This document shows positions 27,475-36,438 of a stretch of 64,000 nucleotides of DNA, piece by piece. The notes beneath the pieces were generated by a model. The model was given only the letters and a program-made list of their open reading frames with translations, was not told the DNA's origin and searched no databases. This stretch comes from JAFGBI01 sp964480725 (GTDB lineage: Bacteria > Myxococcota_A > Polyangia > Polyangiales > Polyangiaceae): NCBI GenBank assembly GCA_964480725.1, contig CAYZQO010000020.1, forward strand, positions 1 to 64,000, given 5' to 3'. Positions within the stretch are counted from its first letter, which is position 1; every line of letters begins with the position of its first letter. The position numbers were made by a program, and so were the translations under genes.

Positions 27475-28770
27475 ATGATCTTGCTTCATCGCCTCGTCCC
27501 CCCGGCGCTCGTCGCGCTCTCCCTCGGCGCCTGCGGAGACAGCGATCCCCCGGGCTGTCCGGCGGGCTTCGTCTTGTGCGCCGCCAACAACACCTGCGTG
27601 CTTTCCGCCGCCGATTGCTGCACCGGGGGCGACTGCGCCTGCCCGGGCGGGCAGACCGACTGCGGCGGGACCTGCGTCGACCTGAACAGCAGCGCGGCCA
27701 ACTGCGGCTCCTGCGGCGCGGCCTGCACGGGCGGCGCGGTCTGTTCGGTGGGCGTCTGCTCCACCGCCGGCTGCGGCAACGGCCTCACGCTCTGCGGGAG
27801 CGACTGCGTGAACCTGATGGAGCACGGGAACCACTGCGGCGAATGCGGCCTCACCTGCGACGCCGGGGCCCTCTGCGTCCAGGGGATCTGCACGGTCCCC
27901 GAGGTGGTGAACCCCGGGTGCGGCGAGAACCAGTACCTGTGCGACGGGGTCTGCGTGAACCACAACGGCCTCAACTGCGGCGGCTGCGGCCTCGCCTGCC
28001 GCGCCGGCGAGGTCTGCACGTCCACCGGTTGCGTGGGGCCCACGGTCGTCGAGTGCGATCCCACCGACAACCCGACCACGGAGCTCTGCGGCCAGTGGGA
28101 CCGGCTGGGCGTGAACTGCAGCGAGTACATCTACCAGAACAACCGCTGGAACGAGGCTGCCGCGAGCCAGACCCTCTGCGCCACCGTCACCGGGAACAGC
28201 TTCACCGTCTCGAGCTCGAGCCTCAGCGTGGGCACGTCGGGGGGCCCGGCGGCCTACACCTCGTTCTTCAAGGGGTGCCACGAGTCGACCTGCAGCGACG
28301 CGACCAAGTCGAACCTGCCGATCCAGGTGAGCGCGCTCAGCTCGGCGACGTCGAGCTGGAGCTTCTCGACGGCGGGCGGCAGCTACAACGTCTCCTACGA
28401 CCTGTGGATCCTGCCGGGCAGCGGCGCGACCTACGAAACCACCGCAGGCGGCACGGAGCTCATGATCTGGCTCGATCGTAGCGGGGTACAGCCGATCGGC
28501 AGCCAGCAGGCGACGGCGACCGTCGACGGCACGAGCTGGGCCATCTGGTGGGGAGGCAGCTACTCGACCGGAGCGAACGTCATCTCCTACGTCCGCTCCA
28601 CCTCGACCAACAGCGTGACCAACCTCAACCTCAAGGCGTTCATCGACGACGCAGTCAGCCGCGGGCAGGCGTCCAGCAGCAACTACCTTAAGTCGATCGA
28701 GGCCGGCTTCGAGATCTGGAACGGCGGCCAGGGGATGAAGACCAACTCGTTCAGCGCCTCGGCGAACTGA
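27475..28770 (+). CDS. GH12-type endoglucanase lipoprotein with cysteine-rich N-domain
   Basis: 431-residue lipoprotein (lipobox LGAC). Residues about 25-195 hold repeated Cys-rich modules (CGGTCVDLNSSAANCGSCG, CGSDCVNLMEHGNHCGECG) like those of myxobacterial surface proteins. Residues about 200-431 match glycoside hydrolase family 12: CGQWDRLGVN, NNRWNEAA, the nucleophile Glu in TELMIWLDRSG, WAIWWGGSY, and the acid/base Glu in AGFEIWNGG. GH12 enzymes cut beta-1,4-glucan or xyloglucan. A surface-anchored form suggests attack on plant polymers at the cell. GGAGGA precedes the ATG. It is a single-gene unit. Confidence 0.85.
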   Translation: MILLHRLVPPALVALSLGACGDSDPPGCPAGFVLCAANNTCVLSAADCCTGGDCACPGGQTDCGGTCVDLNSSAANCGSCGAACTGGAVCSVGVCSTAGCGNGLTLCGSDCVNLMEHGNHCGECGLTCDAGALCVQGICTVPEVVNPGCGENQYLCDGVCVNHNGLNCGGCGLACRAGEVCTSTGCVGPTVVECDPTDNPTTELCGQWDRLGVNCSEYIYQNNRWNEAAASQTLCATVTGNSFTVSSSSLSVGTSGGPAAYTSFFKGCHESTCSDATKSNLPIQVSALSSATSSWSFSTAGGSYNVSYDLWILPGSGATYETTAGGTELMIWLDRSGVQPIGSQQATATVDGTSWAIWWGGSYSTGANVISYVRSTSTNSVTNLNLKAFIDDAVSRGQASSSNYLKSIEAGFEIWNGGQGMKTNSFSASAN

Positions 28771-28842
28771 GCTGGTCGGACCGCCACGGGCGGGGGGTGC
28801 GGGGCGCCGACCCGAGCCAGGCTCGAGACGGCGCCCGCCCGC

Positions 28843-31800
28843 TCACTTGACGGCGACCGCGAGGGTCTTGCCGCCCGGCGCCGCGACCTGCTTCCGCTCG
28901 CCCTTGCCCACGGTCACCGTGGACTGGGCCGCGACCGACACGCCGTCGCGATCCACGTCGACCTCGACCGGGACTCCCTGGACGACGACCGTGAAGACCA
29001 CCCGGGCCACGTGCGCGGGCAGCGCTGGGACGACGGTGACGCCGTCCCCGGTCACGGACAGCCCGGCCCACGTCTTGACGATTACGTCCGTCGCCGGGAG
29101 CGACTTGGCGATGAAGGGCGCGACCTGGGCCTCGTCCCAGGCCGCGGGGCCCGGCGCCGGCGCGCCGAGGACGACCCGCGCGGGCAGTCCGGCCGCGAGC
29201 TGGGCCTCGCGGGTGCTGGCCGCGATCATACGGTGGAACGTCTCCAGCCGGACCATGCGCTGAGCGACCCGATCGCCCTCGACCCCGACGTCGACCCGGT
29301 CCCAGAGCGTGTGCCAGACCGCCTGGTGGAGGAGAAGCACGTCGTCGAACCCGTCGGCCTCGCGCGCCGCCTCGCGAGCAGCGGTGACGAAGCAGGGGAC
29401 GTCGTCGTCGGTCGAGGTGAAGATGCCAACGATCTTCTCGAGGGAGATGGTGCGCCCCGCCTCGGCCTCGAGCTCGAAGACCTCGAGCGCCACGCCGCTC
29501 GCCGTCTCCACCCGCGACTCGAGCTCGATCTCCACGCCGCCGTCGTACAGACGGTGGCGGGCCCCGCAGGCCACCTCGACGGGACGCTCCCCGGCGGTCT
29601 TGACCTGGACGAACAGGCCGCCCGGCGTGGCGCCCTGGGTCACCGGCGCGGCCGCGCCGACGGTGCCATCGATCCCGGAGCGGAGGGCGATCGTCCCCGA
29701 GTAGTTCAGCGGGGTGACGGAGAGCTCGAGCGCCGCCACGTGAACCTCGGCCGCGCTGGCGAACCGACGGCTCTCGATCCGTGTCAGCCGCCCGGCCTTG
29801 TCGCGTACTACCAGGGTGCGCGACAGGGTACCGTCCAGCATGTCGAGCTCCTGCCGATAGCTCACGATCTGCATCCGGAACGGCGAGACGTACTCCCCGC
29901 GGCCGATCTTGAGCTCGCAGCGCGTCCAGTCGAGCACGGCGCCGCCGGGCGCGGCGGCGACCCGAGTGCCGGGGGCGTGGACGCCGTCGGGGCGACAGAG
30001 CTCGCTGGCGCCGCTCACCCCGAGGTACCCGTTGCCCACGGTGCCCAGGGCCGCCCGCAACGGCTCCTCGCTCGGCTCGAAGGTGTCGAACCGGAGCGAC
30101 CAGGCGTCGGTGGCGATGCCGCTCTCGAACCAGTCGAAGACGTCGTCGACCGAGATGTCGCCGAGATCGGTCACCACCACGTCGGCGCCGACCTTGGTGA
30201 GCTCGTGCCCGTCGATGTCCCGGGCGATGCCCAGCACCATCCCGAAGTTGCCGCGATATCCCGCGGTGACGCCCGAGATCGCGTCCTCGATCATCATCGT
30301 CTCCCCGGGGGTGAAGCCGAGGTTCTTGGCCGCGACGACGAAGATGTCCGGATCGGGCTTGCCGCTGAGGCCGAGCTCGGCGGAAACCACACCGCAGACG
30401 CGGGTTTCGAACAGGTCCTCGAGCTTGGCCTTCTGCAGGACGAGCTGGGTGTTCTTGCTGCTCGACGCGACGCCGACCCGGATGCCCCGGGCCTTCAGCT
30501 CGCGGATGAAGTTGACGCTCGAGGGGAAGACGTGGGCGCCCTTCTCCTTGAGGACGGCCTGGAAGGAGACGTTCTTGCGGTTGCCGAGCCCGCAGACCGT
30601 CTCCAGATCGGGCGCGTCTTCCGGCGTGCCGTACTCGAGGGTGATGCCGCGCGAGGCGAGGAAGTCGTTCACGCCCTTGTAGCGCGGCTTGCCGTCGACC
30701 CACTTGAGGTAATCCTCGCCGGTGAACTCCGCGAACGGCTCCCCCCGCGCCTTCGCCCGCCGCGCGAGGAACTCGTCGAACATCACCTTCCAGGCGGCGG
30801 AGTGGACCTTCGCCGTCTCGGTCACCACGCCGTCCAGATCGAAGATGGCGCACTTGAAGCCCGCAGGGCGGACCCGCTGCTGGCGCGTCGCCAGGCGGTT
30901 GAGCACCGTCACCAGCACGTCCACCTCGGGCACGATGATGGCGTTGGGGCAGGTCTTGCGGACCTCTGCCATCAGCGCCTCGTCACGAGTGACGAACATC
31001 GCCCAGACGTCCTTGGACTTGGCCATGCAGGCCTTCACCAGCGGCAGATCGCCCTTGGTGTCGCCGCACACGAGCGTCGGCCCCTGGTCGAGCCCGAGCC
31101 CCAGCTCGCGGTCGAGGAAGAAAAGGCCGTCGGCCTTGGAGAACTCGCCCTCGGAGGCCCCCTTGAGGATGATCTCGATGTCGAGCTTCATGTCGATGAG
31201 GCCGAAGTCGGTCCCGCCGGGGTCGACCTCCTTCATGACCCCCCGCACCACCTCCAGGAAGGCGAGCGACTCGTCCTCGGGGATGGATTTGGAGATGTCC
31301 TGACGCGCGAGGGTCGTCTCGCCGAACTTGAACTGCAGTCCGGAGCCGATGAGGCTGAACTTCTCGTACTCGGGCCGGGCGACCAGGGCCGCCAGGCGTC
31401 GGTTCAGCTCGTCGAGCTTGGCCTGCTGGGATGCCTCGATGGGGAACGTGCGGCGCACGCCCTCCTTGTCGATGAACTCGCGGGCCTTGGAGGCCGCGTA
31501 GATGTACGCGCCGACGGGCATGACGCTCACGTCGGCGACGCCGGGGTTGAGCAGCGGCGCGGAGGTCACCACCGTGGCGCTATTGGCGCGACCTCGCGAG
31601 AACCGGGTCAGGTAGATCGCGTTGTACGCGCTCTGGATGCTCGATCGGTAGCGCCCGCAGTAGTTGGAGATGGTGCCGTCCCGGTCGGTGACGAAGTTAT
31701 TGAAGTGGATCCCTTCCAGAGCCACCAGGGCCTCGACCACGCGGCGCTCGAACTGCTCGTGGATACCAGTGAGGTAGAGGTCGAAGGCAGCCTCGCCCTG

Positions 31801-32055
31801 CTGGAAGAAGACGAGATCCTTCTTGAGCTCGCCAATCTCGTAGTCGAGCTCGACGTCGATCTGCTTGGAGGCATCGAGCATCAGCTGGCGGCGGCCGTTC
31901 TGCTCCGGGATCGCCTCCAGCGTGGCGAGCGCGCGCTCGAGCTCGGCGAGCTTGCCGGCGTCGACGGTCCGCGCGTCGACGTAGCTTCGGACCATGGCCA
32001 CGCGGACGTCGCGCGTGTGCTCCATCAGTTCGTAGAATTCCTTGAGTGTTCGCAT
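28843..32055 (-). CDS. three-domain HAD (TPP-like) / beta-phosphoglucomutase / GH65-remnant fusion
   Basis: 1070-residue cytoplasmic fusion. Residues about 1-395 are HAD-like, with nucleophile motif DRDGT (Asp124) and a late CGDTKGDLPLV motif, resembling trehalose-6-phosphate phosphatase. Residues about 400-650 are a beta-phosphoglucomutase-type HAD (FDLDGVVTETA, Asp406; KWVDGKPRYKGV; GLSGKPDPDIFVVAA). Residues about 650-930 match the GH65 N-terminal beta-sandwich (LGTVGNGYLGVSGASE, HQAVWHTLWDRVDV). The GH65 (alpha/alpha)6 catalytic barrel is missing: after LPARVVLGAP and WDEAQVAPF the sequence jumps to the C-terminal beta domain (GVTVVPALPAHVARV). Domain partners suggest alpha-glucoside/trehalose metabolism. 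Related multi-domain fusions occur in mycobacteria. Confidence 0.8.
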   Translation of the reverse strand: MRTLKEFYELMEHTRDVRVAMVRSYVDARTVDAGKLAELERALATLEAIPEQNGRRQLMLDASKQIDVELDYEIGELKKDLVFFQQGEAAFDLYLTGIHEQFERRVVEALVALEGIHFNNFVTDRDGTISNYCGRYRSSIQSAYNAIYLTRFSRGRANSATVVTSAPLLNPGVADVSVMPVGAYIYAASKAREFIDKEGVRRTFPIEASQQAKLDELNRRLAALVARPEYEKFSLIGSGLQFKFGETTLARQDISKSIPEDESLAFLEVVRGVMKEVDPGGTDFGLIDMKLDIEIILKGASEGEFSKADGLFFLDRELGLGLDQGPTLVCGDTKGDLPLVKACMAKSKDVWAMFVTRDEALMAEVRKTCPNAIIVPEVDVLVTVLNRLATRQQRVRPAGFKCAIFDLDGVVTETAKVHSAAWKVMFDEFLARRAKARGEPFAEFTGEDYLKWVDGKPRYKGVNDFLASRGITLEYGTPEDAPDLETVCGLGNRKNVSFQAVLKEKGAHVFPSSVNFIRELKARGIRVGVASSSKNTQLVLQKAKLEDLFETRVCGVVSAELGLSGKPDPDIFVVAAKNLGFTPGETMMIEDAISGVTAGYRGNFGMVLGIARDIDGHELTKVGADVVVTDLGDISVDDVFDWFESGIATDAWSLRFDTFEPSEEPLRAALGTVGNGYLGVSGASELCRPDGVHAPGTRVAAAPGGAVLDWTRCELKIGRGEYVSPFRMQIVSYRQELDMLDGTLSRTLVVRDKAGRLTRIESRRFASAAEVHVAALELSVTPLNYSGTIALRSGIDGTVGAAAPVTQGATPGGLFVQVKTAGERPVEVACGARHRLYDGGVEIELESRVETASGVALEVFELEAEAGRTISLEKIVGIFTSTDDDVPCFVTAAREAAREADGFDDVLLLHQAVWHTLWDRVDVGVEGDRVAQRMVRLETFHRMIAASTREAQLAAGLPARVVLGAPAPGPAAWDEAQVAPFIAKSLPATDVIVKTWAGLSVTGDGVTVVPALPAHVARVVFTVVVQGVPVEVDVDRDGVSVAAQSTVTVGKGERKQVAAPGGKTLAVAVK

Positions 32056-32384
32056 GGGGGGTCTCTCTCGATACGGCCGCAGCCGGCGCGGCGGGGGGGG
32101 GCGATGCACGCTGTCCGTGGCCCCGCCGGAGCACCGGCGCTCGCGGCGCCGATCCAGGTCGCGGGGGGCCAGGGCGCGGCGGAACTTAGCCGATCCGGGA
32201 GCGCCATCCCAGCGGAGACTCGGCCGCGGCCTCGCCCGGCGCCCGCCCGGGGCCCCCGCTGCCGGTGGGCACCCCAGCCCGAGCCAAGACTGCCCTATGG
32301 ACCCTGGACCCGCCGCGACCCCGGGGGGGGGGGGCAGGGGCGAGCGCCCGCCGGCGACCCCTCGGGTCGGGCGGCGCCGAACCG
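32056..32384. other. intergenic region with long G runs
   Basis: 329 bp between two minus-strand genes. No gene or terminator is evident. It contains a run of nine G (32093-32101) and one of twelve G (32323-32334). These would be poly-C upstream of the fusion gene on its own strand, in the region expected to hold its promoter. Confidence 0.5.
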
Positions 32385-35129
32385 TTACCGGATCTCGTCC
32401 CGACGCTTGCAGTCCTTGCTGCACTCCAGGCTGCCAACCGGGCCCGCGTCGCACTGCTCCCCCCGGTCGCTCTGGACGACGCCATCGCCGCAGAAGGGGC
32501 CCAGGGTGCAGTCGGGACTGCAGCCGCCGTACTCCCCCGTGTTGCCCTCGACGCCGTCGTCGCAGAGCTCCGAGCCGTTGCGGATCCCGTCCCCGCAGTA
32601 GGGCGCGGGCTGGCAGTCCGGTCCACACCCGCTGCCGTCCGCCGAGTACAGGACGTTCTCGTCGCCGTCGTCACAGGCCTCGTCCGGCGCGTTGACCACG
32701 CCGTCGCCGCAGTAGGGGCCCCAAGTGCAACTGGTCGCGCAGCCGCCGTAGGTCGTGTCGCTGTTGAGCGCGCCCTGATCGCAGAGCTCGTAGGCCTCCT
32801 GGACGACGCCATCGCCGCAGTACGGCGGGCGCACGCACCCCGCCGCGCAGGCGTCGGCGCCGGGGAACGAGTAGACGTCAGCGTTGAGGCCGTTGTCGCA
32901 CTCCTCGGGCCCCGGCGGGACGAAGTCCGGCCCCTGCCACACGCCGTCGCCGCAAATGGTGCGCCGGGTGCAGGTGGCGTCGCACTGACCGTATTCACCC
33001 GTGTTGTTCTCCGCCCCGTCGTCGCAGACCTCCCAGCCCGTGATGACGCCGTCGCCGCAGATGGGCGCGCAGCTCGAGCGCGGCGCGAGGAAGCCAGCGA
33101 GCGTGAGCTGGAAGTTCGACTCCACCGTGTGCCGCTCGGCGTGGAAGAGCACGATCTCGTAGACCCCACCCAGCTCGAGCCCGAAGCGGCGATCGTCGTC
33201 ACTCTCAGCCTCGCTGGGCTCGAGCCCGCACTCGGGCAGCTCGTCCTCCTCGTCCTCCAGCTCCGCGGCGTGCACGGAGCAGTCACTGTCGGTCGCGCCA
33301 TCGCCACCGTCGTCGCCGAGCACCACCCGCCCGTAGCGCGCGGTGTGCACGCCGCCGATGTCGACGGCGAGCCGCCCGTTGATGAAGACCCACACGTCGT
33401 CGTCGCCGCGGAAGGTGAGCGTCTCACCCCCACGGTACTGGAAGAAGTACCGGAGCTCAGTGGTGAAGAGGTAGTTGCGGCCGTCGTAGAATTCCCCGTA
33501 ATCGCAGGGGTCGTCGTCGAGCGGGAAGTGCTCGGTGCTGTCGTAGCGGTAGAGGTCCGAGCCGGGCGTCACCTGGTCGAGGCGGAGGGAATCCGCGTCG
33601 TGGCACATCTCGACCACGCCGTTCGGGCCCTCGGTGCTCGGGTCGTTCACGTCGCGATACCAGAGCGCGAAGGTTTCCGCGCTGGTGACGTACGTAAGGT
33701 CCTGATCGTCCTCCGTCAGGTGGAAGACCGGCTTGCCGTCGACGTCGAGCACCCCACAGGCGCCCTCGACACAGACCGCGCCCGGCTCATCCACGCAGGG
33801 CTCGGCGTTCGCCGTCGTACAGACCGGCCCCGGCATCTCCAGCGCCACCCCGCCGATTCGCCACTCGAAATCGGGGTGCCCGCCGTCCTCGGCACGTTCC
33901 ATGAAATCCCGGTACGTGACCGCGAACTCGACGAACTCGGGGAGCTCGAGGAGGCTCTCGCATGCGAAGCCGGGCTCCACGGTGCAATCCGCGGAGCAGC
34001 CGTCGCCGGAGACTCCGTTGCCATCATCGCAACCCTCGGTCGCGGTCTGCAGCCCGTCGCCACAGGTGACCGACACGACGGGGGCGGGTCCGACGGAAAC
34101 CAGGGGCTCGCTCTGGCAGGTGGGACCGCAACCGTCGCCGGCGATCTCGTTGCCGTCGTCGCAACCCTCGCCCGGCTCCACCACCTCGTTGCCGCACACG
34201 GCGGGCACGCAATCACCGCCCTCCACGGGGCAGGCGAAGCCCGGCTCGTTGCGGCACCCGGCGTTGCAACCGTCGCCGCCCTCGAGATCGCCGTCATCGC
34301 ACTCCTCGGCGCCGAGCACCACGCCGTCGCCACAGACGGGGACACAGGGCTCGCCAGGGGTGACGCAGAGCCAGCCGGCCTCCACCGCGCAGGCGGCGCT
34401 GCAGCCGTCGCCATCGTCCGCGTCGCCATCGTCACAGGCCTCGTCGGGCGAGCGCACCCCGTTGCCGCAGATCAGCGCGAGGCAGAGCTCGCCCGTCGCG
34501 GGGCAGAAGTAGCCAGGCTCCACCTCGCAGGCGTGCTCCGGATCCTCGGTCCCGCTGCAGCCATTGCCGGAGACGGCGTCGCCGTCGTCGCAGTCTTCCC
34601 CGCGCTCGAGCGCGCCGTTGCCGCAGACCGGGAGCTGAACGCAGGCGACCCCGGGGCGCGGGCAGACCCAGCCGGGCTCCACCGTGCAGAGCTCGGAGCA
34701 GCCGTCGCCGGACTCGGCGTCGCCGTCGTCGCACTCCTCGTTGCCCTCGAGCGCGCCGCTGCCGCACACCACCATGTCCACGCAGGGCTCACCCGGGACG
34801 CAGTCGAACTCGACGTCCTGGACGGTGCAGTCCGCCGAGCAACCGTCGCCATCGACAGTGCCACCGTCGTCGCAGAGTTCGCCCGGCTCGAGTTCGCCGT
34901 TGCCACAAACGTACTGGACGTCGGTGCCGCCAGTCGCGGGCGTGCCGCCGGTCTCGACGATGATCTGCTCGCCACCCGTGGAGGCCGGCGGGCTCCCGCC
35001 ACTGGCGGTCCCGCCCTCGCCGGCCGCGCCGGCGTCGGCGCCGGACTGAATCACCGACGGGTACTCCTCACAAGCAACCAGGAGCAGAACGCTCGATAGG
35101 AACGCGAGGGTCTGAACGCGGCGTCGCAC
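32385..35129 (-). CDS. cysteine-rich repeat lipoprotein with fibro-slime (PA14-like) domain
   Basis: 914-residue lipoprotein. The GTG at 35129 has GAGGAGG six bases upstream and gives a signal peptide with lipobox LVAC. A Gly/Thr/Ala linker is followed by about eight modules of the type CGNGELEPGELCDDG...GDGCSADC (DUF4215, 'Myxococcus cysteine-rich'). Residues about 400-680 form a fibro-slime domain, a PA14-like fold with DDDVWVFINGRLAVDIGGVH and an outside calcium/sugar loop pattern. About six further CGDG modules finish the protein. It is surface-exposed and probably adhesive or matrix-related. No catalytic residues are apparent. Confidence 0.85.
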   Translation of the reverse strand: MRRRVQTLAFLSSVLLLVACEEYPSVIQSGADAGAAGEGGTASGGSPPASTGGEQIIVETGGTPATGGTDVQYVCGNGELEPGELCDDGGTVDGDGCSADCTVQDVEFDCVPGEPCVDMVVCGSGALEGNEECDDGDAESGDGCSELCTVEPGWVCPRPGVACVQLPVCGNGALERGEDCDDGDAVSGNGCSGTEDPEHACEVEPGYFCPATGELCLALICGNGVRSPDEACDDGDADDGDGCSAACAVEAGWLCVTPGEPCVPVCGDGVVLGAEECDDGDLEGGDGCNAGCRNEPGFACPVEGGDCVPAVCGNEVVEPGEGCDDGNEIAGDGCGPTCQSEPLVSVGPAPVVSVTCGDGLQTATEGCDDGNGVSGDGCSADCTVEPGFACESLLELPEFVEFAVTYRDFMERAEDGGHPDFEWRIGGVALEMPGPVCTTANAEPCVDEPGAVCVEGACGVLDVDGKPVFHLTEDDQDLTYVTSAETFALWYRDVNDPSTEGPNGVVEMCHDADSLRLDQVTPGSDLYRYDSTEHFPLDDDPCDYGEFYDGRNYLFTTELRYFFQYRGGETLTFRGDDDVWVFINGRLAVDIGGVHTARYGRVVLGDDGGDGATDSDCSVHAAELEDEEDELPECGLEPSEAESDDDRRFGLELGGVYEIVLFHAERHTVESNFQLTLAGFLAPRSSCAPICGDGVITGWEVCDDGAENNTGEYGQCDATCTRRTICGDGVWQGPDFVPPGPEECDNGLNADVYSFPGADACAAGCVRPPYCGDGVVQEAYELCDQGALNSDTTYGGCATSCTWGPYCGDGVVNAPDEACDDGDENVLYSADGSGCGPDCQPAPYCGDGIRNGSELCDDGVEGNTGEYGGCSPDCTLGPFCGDGVVQSDRGEQCDAGPVGSLECSKDCKRRDEIR

Positions 35130-35239
35130 GGCGGGCCTCCTCGGGGCGGGCACGGTCTTGCCCCTGGCGGGAACCTATCCCCGGAAGGGTCCGCTGTCAG
35201 GCGTCTTCTCCAGCGTTCGCCGAATCGACCGAGCCCCGC

Positions 35240-36355
35240 CTACCCCGCCTCGAGCCAGGCGAGGGCGTCGCGATACAGCGCCGGCTCCCGTTCGAGAGCG
35301 ACCTCGTGAGCAAGGGAGGCCGGCGTCAGCAGGCGGAGCGGCACCCCGCTCCGCTCGAACCAGGTCCCCGCGCGGCGGGTCTCCGGCACGACGGCGTCAC
35401 GCTCCCCCGTGAGCAGGACGATCCGGCGCAGGTTCGGCCGGCTCCTCGCAACCAGTCCCGGGCCGCCGGGTCCGAGGTAACCGTCGCTGGCACCGAGGAT
35501 GAGCCAGCGAGAAAACGCCCGCGGCGACCGGACCCCCACGTTCATGGCCACGAAGGCGCCCTCGCTGAAGCCGATCAGCGTGTTCCCGTAGAGCTGGACG
35601 CGACGGCCAAACCGCGCGCGCAGCGCGGTGAGCGAGGCGGTGACGGCGGCGTACCCCGCCGACCAGTCGTTGTTCCAGGTCCGACCCCCGCCGTGGTACC
35701 CCGCGCCGCTCGGACAGACGAGCCAGCCGTGGCGGCGAGCGATCGGAGCCCAGCGGCGGCAGTCGCGCGCCGGGTCCCCGCCCCGCCCGTGGAGGTAGAA
35801 GATCACCGGTCGGAGCCCGAGCCGCCCGCGCCCCTCAGGCTCGTAGTAGTGGACGGGGGCGAGCCCGGGCAGATCGAGCCGATGCGGCCCGGGCGGGGCC
35901 GACGCCGCGGCGACCGGGGCCACGGTCGCCTCGTCCTCCGGCTGGGGCTGCTCGGGGGGGATCCGCAGGCGCTGGCCGACGCGCAGCAGGTCCGCCCCCT
36001 GAATGCCGTTGGCCCGGGCCAGGCTCGCGAGGCTGACGCGGTATCGGAGCGCGATCGAGCCGAGGGTGTCCCCGGGCACGACGACGTACCCGGCGGGCTC
36101 ACGCGGCAGCGGGGCGGCCGGGCGGGTCGGGAGGGACCCGGCCGGGATCACCAGCCGCCGACCGATGGCCAGAACGTCGGCCGGTCGCATCCCGTTCGCC
36201 GCCGCGAGCTCCTCGATCGTCACGCCGTACCGCCGGGCGATGGCGCCGAGCGTCTGCCCCTCGACGACCACGTGCTCGCGCGGCGCGGCCTGAGCGTGCA
36301 CGGCCAGCACACCCACCGTGCACGCGAGGCAAAGCACTCGGGCCCAGCGTCGCAT
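35240..36355 (-). CDS. exported double-LysM alpha/beta hydrolase
   Basis: 371-residue protein with a signal peptide ending AQAAP, two LysM domains (EHVVVEGQTLGAIARRYGVTIEELAAANG and GYVVVPGDTLGSIALRYRVSLASLARANG) and a C-terminal alpha/beta hydrolase domain. In the latter, YLHGRGGDP is the oxyanion region, GFSEGAFVAMNVG the GxSxG nucleophile elbow (Ser), LLTGERDAVVPE the likely acid and LAHEVALE the likely His. LysM binds peptidoglycan or chitin-like glycans, so the hydrolase would be held at the cell wall. Substrate may be an ester or acyl group on the wall. It follows the ClC gene by 83 bp. Confidence 0.85.
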   Translation of the reverse strand: MRRWARVLCLACTVGVLAVHAQAAPREHVVVEGQTLGAIARRYGVTIEELAAANGMRPADVLAIGRRLVIPAGSLPTRPAAPLPREPAGYVVVPGDTLGSIALRYRVSLASLARANGIQGADLLRVGQRLRIPPEQPQPEDEATVAPVAAASAPPGPHRLDLPGLAPVHYYEPEGRGRLGLRPVIFYLHGRGGDPARDCRRWAPIARRHGWLVCPSGAGYHGGGRTWNNDWSAGYAAVTASLTALRARFGRRVQLYGNTLIGFSEGAFVAMNVGVRSPRAFSRWLILGASDGYLGPGGPGLVARSRPNLRRIVLLTGERDAVVPETRRAGTWFERSGVPLRLLTPASLAHEVALEREPALYRDALAWLEAG

Positions 36356-36438
36356 GGACCCGCTCGCTAGCACGAGGGCCGGCGCTGGCCAAAGGAACAG
36401 CGCCGCCTCGGCGCCGCCTCGGCGCGCGAAGGGGCCCG

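Noticed and set aside
29011..32601. 1196-codon plus-strand frame opposite the HAD/GH65 fusion
   Set aside because: The minus strand encodes clear HAD and GH65 motifs over the same interval; the plus frame is an open frame only because of GC-rich codon bias.
32265..35099. 944-codon plus-strand frame opposite the cysteine-rich lipoprotein
   Set aside because: Val/Ala/Asp-rich shadow of the repeat codons; no signal peptide or domain.
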